A stretch of 64,000 nt of DNA from Stramonita haemastoma (lineage: Eukaryota; Mollusca; Gastropoda; Neogastropoda; Muricidae): NCBI GenBank assembly GCA_030674155.1, contig CM060317.1, forward strand, positions 84,377,041-84,441,040, given 5' to 3'. The notes below the pieces were generated by a model. The model was given only the letters and a program-made list of their open reading frames with translations. It did no database searches and was not told where the DNA came from. The position numbers and the translations under genes are program-made. How positions within the stretch are numbered: position 1 is the first letter of the stretch; every line of letters begins with the position of its first letter. Below, in pieces: positions 59,690-64,000 of this stretch.

Positions 59690-60300
59690 TTTCAGTCATT
59701 TAACCTCATCATATCCTCATATTTGCTCTTTAATTATGTGCCTTTTTTTTTTGTTTTTTTTGCTTTGATTGGTTTTTGTTTGGTTTTTTGTATTCAGATC
59801 AAAATCTTCATTGATTCTTACTTCATATTTTCGTTTCTGAATGAGTGCTTTTTTATAACATTACCTTAATATTGTATCTCTGTCTTATTTCTTACCTTGT
59901 TGTTGTTGTTCTTTCCCACCTTTTATCAAAGTTTTATGTTTTATGGGACTTGTTTTGATGATAGATGGTGGTGGATTGATGTTCTCAGTCATCTAACCTC
60001 ATCATATTCTCATGTTTGATCTTTAATTATTGCGCCTTTTTTGTTTTGTTTCGTTTTGTTCTGTTTTTGATTTTGTTTATTTGTTTGTTTGTTTGTTTGT
60101 TTGTCTTTTATTCAAATCAAAATCAACATTGATTCTTACTGCCTATTTTCGTTTCAGAATGAGTGCCCTTTTTTTTTAACATTACCTTAATATTGTATCT
60201 CTGTCTATTTCTTACTTGTTGTTTGATACTTGGTATGGTTTCTTGCTCTTGGTAATTGGATCATTAAAATTATTCTTGTTTAGTTGAGGCTATCTTTTTA
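59690..60300. other. Duplicated T-rich stretch
   Basis: Two similar blocks of about 280 bp (about 59690-59900 and 59985-60210) share CTCATATTTGCTCTTTAATT-like text, TTTTGTTTTGTTTC-like runs, GATTCTTACTxCxTATTTTC and CATTACCTTAATATTGTATC. This is a local direct duplication or two copies of one repeat. No coding. Confidence 0.7.
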
Positions 60301-60309
60301 TCTTGATGT

Positions 60310-60532
<223 letters not shown>

Positions 60533-61368
60533 ACACGTTTACATGAAACTATTAGCTCTGATTATTAAGGATAGTCCCCTCTTAGGGCAAAGGCCAGATG
60601 TAAAAAAAACAAAAACACAAAAAAGTATGTGTAATACTTTTCTGTAGCCCTTTCAAATAAAGATTACCAAACAACACTGTCTGTCTGTCTGTCTGTCTGT
60701 CAAGTCAACATCACTTCAATCATCCGATGAAGGGCAATTGTCATGGTCGTATTAGCCTGTATGTCTGTGTGTCTGTCTCCATGTGCCCATGTGTCTGTGT
60801 GTTTGTGTGTCCATCTCTGTCTGTTCCCCCCCCCCCCCCCCAATAACGTCACAAAGAAAGTAAATCTCTTGCTGTACACATGTCCATCACCCATAGTATG
60901 TCCCCATTACACAACAAACAGGATGGGACATAAAACGGATTTTCAATATGCACGAAACTAGTTTGGTGAAACGCAATTTGCTTGGTGATAGGTTTGGATT
61001 TCAGTTCTGTTATGTGAAAGACTGATGACATTCTTAGGTGTGCTCCAAATGTTAGTGATTTGTGTTTACTAAATCTTCATGGTCCTTGTCATGATCGTAT
61101 TAGTTTATCTGCTGAAGTAGGTGGATAAGCTATGAGACAAATTTTATTTTAGTGGCCTACATTAAGATTGAATGCATTGCAAATATGATATAATGACATT
61201 TCTGAAGTCCCATCGTCCTATGTGGTGCTGACTTTTTTTTTTTTAATCTCAGGAGAGAGGGGTGTTATCAATCCTTGCAAATTACGTATTCGGTAATTTG
61301 GAAGACATTCCACATGGCCTGATTCTCTGATATTTCGTTCTGTCAGCAGCCATTGACGGTCCAGAACA

Positions 61369-61799
61369 ATGGCTGAGATGGATTGGGCCGAGGTGGATGG
61401 GGCACAACATGGCAACGGTCTTTCTCTGGAACTCTGTTTCACTTCGGTTCGGACACCTCTCCCCGGAAAGCGGGCCACTTCACAGACAATGCCAGAGAAA
61501 CAGAAGGGTCTACAATATTACCAAGAACCCAAGTTTTCTGCAGTGCCAAAAGAGATCGAACTTTCAGCATAGAAGAGATGAGTGACCAGTTTTTCCTGTC
61601 CAACGTTAAGAGAGGCCGCAAGGCTAGCAATGATGGAGGTGATAGTCTGTTCAGACGACAATCTGGAGAACTGTTTGTGGACATTCCAGAGGAACAGATG
61701 GAATCGCCTCTAGCAACCCCTAAACCCAACAACAAGAACATTCTGGTCCACGCCTCGCCGCGAGTCATCCGGACTCAATCTGAAGATGGGTCTTCCGAG
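61369..61799 (+). CDS. Unrecognised Ser/Arg-rich protein, first visible exon
   Basis: I do not recognise the family. One frame is open from 61377 to donor GAG then GTAGTC at 61800. It includes SFSGTLFHFGSDTSPRKAGH, then SDQFFLSNVKRGRKASNDGG and SLFRRQSGELFVDIPEEQ. The first in-frame ATG is 61578, with purine at -3. A more N-terminus-like start, MAEMDWAEVDGAQHGNG, begins at 61369 in another frame, so a single lost base or an upstream exon is possible. RxxS-type sites (RGRKAS, FRRQS, RDRTFS) suggest targets of basic-directed kinases. Low complexity suggests disorder. Oriented divergently from KAT7, about 3.8 kb away. Confidence 0.5.
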
Positions 61800-62013
61800 G
61801 TAGTCTGATGTTTTTCTCTTTATTTATTTCCCCATGATGAACACCTCGCCTGTAGCTAGCATGTTAGTATGACTATTAGTTGCACAAACATTTTGAGAAA
61901 AGAAGACAGACCTACCGGCAAATGTTAATGTATTTATATTTTCATGCTCATTATAAAGTAGGCTTAGGCCTATATTTTGAAGTTACACTGATTCGGTCAA
62001 GTAAATGATAAAG

Positions 62014-62126
<113 letters not shown>

Positions 62127-62847
62127 CTGACGTGAGCCATTGTTCATATGCACTACTGCAAACATTTGTGCATTTGCCGTGTGTACACTGGCACACAAGC
62201 ACATATCACATTGTGGATTGTGTGTGAGTGCGCAAGTGCAGGTGTAGGCTATGTGTAGTTAGTTTGTGTGCATCTCGTTCATTGTCATACCATATGTGCT
62301 TGACATGTCCTGTCAACTTTCTGTCACCATTGTAAAGAGCAGTTCGAACTAATAACGCAAACAGTCATAGGGGGCATGGACGCGGTGGGAAAAACGAATA
62401 GGCCTACAAACCTACATCATGAAAATCAAACCATTCTTTTATCCCCCCCCCCTTAAGCTGAACAAATGACTGGACAGCTCATGAGCCAAAAGTACATTAA
62501 AATCTTCGTCACATTCATAAATATAAAAAATAACGTCAGTACTTCTTAGACTGGTGTGCTGGTTTGATAATTATTCTCATTTAAACCGCTATGGGAAAAA
62601 AAAGATAACGGTAATCATGACTTGAAGCTGCAATGCTTTCAAAAGAATGTCGTTGTTTTGATGATGAATAGGCACACTGGTTTTCCTGTTCTGTAACATT
62701 ATCCTCTATTTTAGGCACGCACTCCATCTTACTTGACATCACTTCGTTTCATTTTTTCCTCGTTTGTCTAAACTTTTGTGCAAACACAAGTTCTGTTCTC
62801 CTCAGTCACGGTTCCGTGCTGCTCTGATTGTTCTGTCCTGTCCTCAG

Positions 62848-62982
62848 CAAGAGTTCCAGCTGAACACCCCCATCGTCAGACACAGCAAATCTCTGGCGCT
62901 GAGGAGGACGTCCAGCTTTGTCTACAACTCTCCACAGTGCCAAGTGACCACCCCATCGTTTTCCAGTCGGCGTCCTTCTTAT
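62848..62982 (+). CDS. Unrecognised Ser/Arg-rich protein, second exon
   Basis: Acceptor TGTCCTCAG, donor GTCAGT, 135 nt, phase 0 at both ends, in frame with the exon ending at 61799. Encodes QEFQLNTPIVRHSKSLALRR, then TSSFVYNSPQCQ and ends SSRRPSY. RHSKS and LRRTSS repeat the basic-Ser pattern of the first exon, which supports joining them. Later exons must lie beyond the right edge. A retrotransposon fragment sits in the next intron. Confidence 0.55.
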
Positions 62983-63136
62983 GTCAGTACCAGCTTCATA
63001 CTTTAAAAGAAAAAAAAAACAACGTTTTAATTGACAAAGTGTATTGCTGATTGTGACTGATTTTCTTATGTTCGTGCAATTTGTTTATTTTTATTATCAT
63101 TAGTATTATTATTATTTATTTATTTTTATTATTATA

Positions 63137-63137
<1 letters not shown>

Positions 63138-63209
<72 letters not shown>

Positions 63210-63222
63210 CGCGCGCGCGCAC
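63138..63222. repeat. (GT)n/(GC)n microsatellite
   Basis: GT tract ending in GCGTGCGCGCGCGCGC, a purine-pyrimidine alternation that could form Z-DNA. Confidence 0.93.
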
Positions 63223-63430
63223 CAACCGAAAATACATTTTTGGTGGTCTTACTCACCTTTGTTATCCAGATTTTGCTTTTTTTTGTTGTTGCCAGTTCTC
63301 TGTTTTAACAATTGGATTCGTTCTTTGCTGTAGTTTTGTCCACCTCACATTTTTTTTTAAAAATACAGTTTGAAAGGATGGTATTACAAAGTTAACAAAC
63401 AAAAAAGGAACAATCGTCCTCGACATTTTG

Positions 63431-64000
63431 ATGATGCTAAACGTTCAGAATCCCTCTCCTGTCACAGTGAACGGAGAAGATCTGCCAACAACTGAAGAGT
63501 TCACATACCTTGGGAGTATTGTCAGGCATGATGGCGGAGCAAGCAGTGACATCAAAAACCGCATCAACAAAGCAAGAGCTGCTTACAGAAATCTGAACAA
63601 TGTGTGGAAGTCATCCCAATACAGCACAAAGACCAAACTAAGACTATATCAGAGCTGCGTACTTTCCACACTCCTGTATGGCTCGGAATGCTGGAGGATG
63701 ACTGAGAGTGACATTAACAAACTGTCTACATTCCACACGAAGAATCTCAGGAGAATACTGCGCATCTTCTGGCCTGAGACCATCTCCAACCAAGAACTCC
63801 TGGCCCGCTGTCACCAAGAAAGTATAGATACCATCATTATGCAAAGACGATGGAGATGGATAGGACACATCAGCCGACGGGAACAAGGGAACATCGCCCG
63901 AACAGCCCTCCACTGGACACCAGAAGGAAAACGCAGGCGAGGACGACCCAAGAACACCTGGCGTCGGACAATAGAAACAGAGCTGAAGACCCTCCAACAC
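63431..64000 (+). CDS. Non-LTR retrotransposon reverse transcriptase, C-terminal part (runs off right edge)
   Basis: Open frame from ATG 63431 to the window end. Shows the typical C-terminal text of LINE polymerases: EEFTYLGSIVRHDGG, INKARAAYRNLNNVWKSS, STLLYGSECWRMTE and RRWRWIGHISRRE, then GKRRRGRPKNTWRRTIE. The catalytic domain is missing: similarity begins abruptly near 63415, so the copy is 5'-truncated. The clade cannot be fixed from this part; RTE-like or Jockey-like elements carry similar text. It lies in an intron of, or just beyond, the unrecognised plus-strand gene. Confidence 0.88.
   Translation, partial: MMLNVQNPSPVTVNGEDLPTTEEFTYLGSIVRHDGGASSDIKNRINKARAAYRNLNNVWKSSQYSTKTKLRLYQSCVLSTLLYGSECWRMTESDINKLSTFHTKNLRRILRIFWPETISNQELLARCHQESIDTIIMQRRWRWIGHISRREQGNIARTALHWTPEGKRRRGRPKNTWRRTIETELKTLQH

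Noticed and set aside
63644..64000. Minus-strand open frame of 118 codons
   Set aside because: It is the antisense shadow of the reverse transcriptase C-terminus, which has recognisable family motifs on the plus strand.

Overview
The window is animal nuclear DNA. Genes are split by many GT-AG introns, and the introns and intergenic DNA are packed with (CA)n/(CT)n microsatellites, minisatellites, tRNA-derived SINEs and small DNA transposons. The SINE families, especially one whose body carries a 'gggctgctctccccagggagag'-type block, together with the protein similarity, suggest a lophotrochozoan, most likely a gastropod mollusc. The species cannot be named from sequence alone.

Layout. (1) About 0.8-34.7 kb, minus strand: the huntingtin gene (HTT). 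It runs from the start codon at 34711 through 40 recognisable coding exons to 832. The remaining C-terminal quarter lies beyond the left edge. The N-terminal 17-residue amphipathic helix is conserved, but there is no polyglutamine or polyproline tract. (2) About 35-44.5 kb: mostly non-coding, with SINE pieces and one possible terminal exon of an unidentified plus-strand gene (37222-37406, followed by a long 3' UTR-like stretch with AATAAA at 38821). (3) About 44.6-57.6 kb, minus strand: a complete 13-exon MYST-family histone acetyltransferase gene of the KAT7/HBO1 type, from the start codon at 57560 to the stop at 44594. (4) About 61.4-63.0 kb, plus strand: the first exons of an unrecognised gene for a Ser/Arg-rich, probably disordered protein. 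(5) 63.4-64 kb: the 3' part of a non-LTR retrotransposon reverse transcriptase, running off the right edge.

Mobile DNA. Four SINE families are seen, some copies with clear target-site duplications. Five elements have TTAA target sites and piggyBac-like ends; one carries a possible N-terminal transposase exon. One further palindromic element has 31-bp inverted ends. Two TTAA elements can be shown to have landed in recognisable older repeats, which gives internal 'empty sites'.

Main observation. At least nine separate minisatellites or short tandem duplications in HTT and KAT7 are built from a splice junction. Each repeat unit contains the last or first bases of a coding exon plus the adjacent 5' or 3' splice site. 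This repeatedly produces arrays of decoy splice sites (2 to about 28 copies) beside the true exon.

Caveat on quality. Several exons of both conserved genes need single-base insertions, often in homopolymers, to stay in frame (HTT exons 8 and 31-33; KAT7 exons 3, 5, 7 and 9). The surrounding exons are intact, so uncorrected assembly deletions are more likely than gene decay. HTT and KAT7 act separately: HTT is a HEAT-repeat scaffold in the cytoplasm and on vesicles, and KAT7 is a nuclear acetyltransferase. Nothing here suggests an operon-like link.
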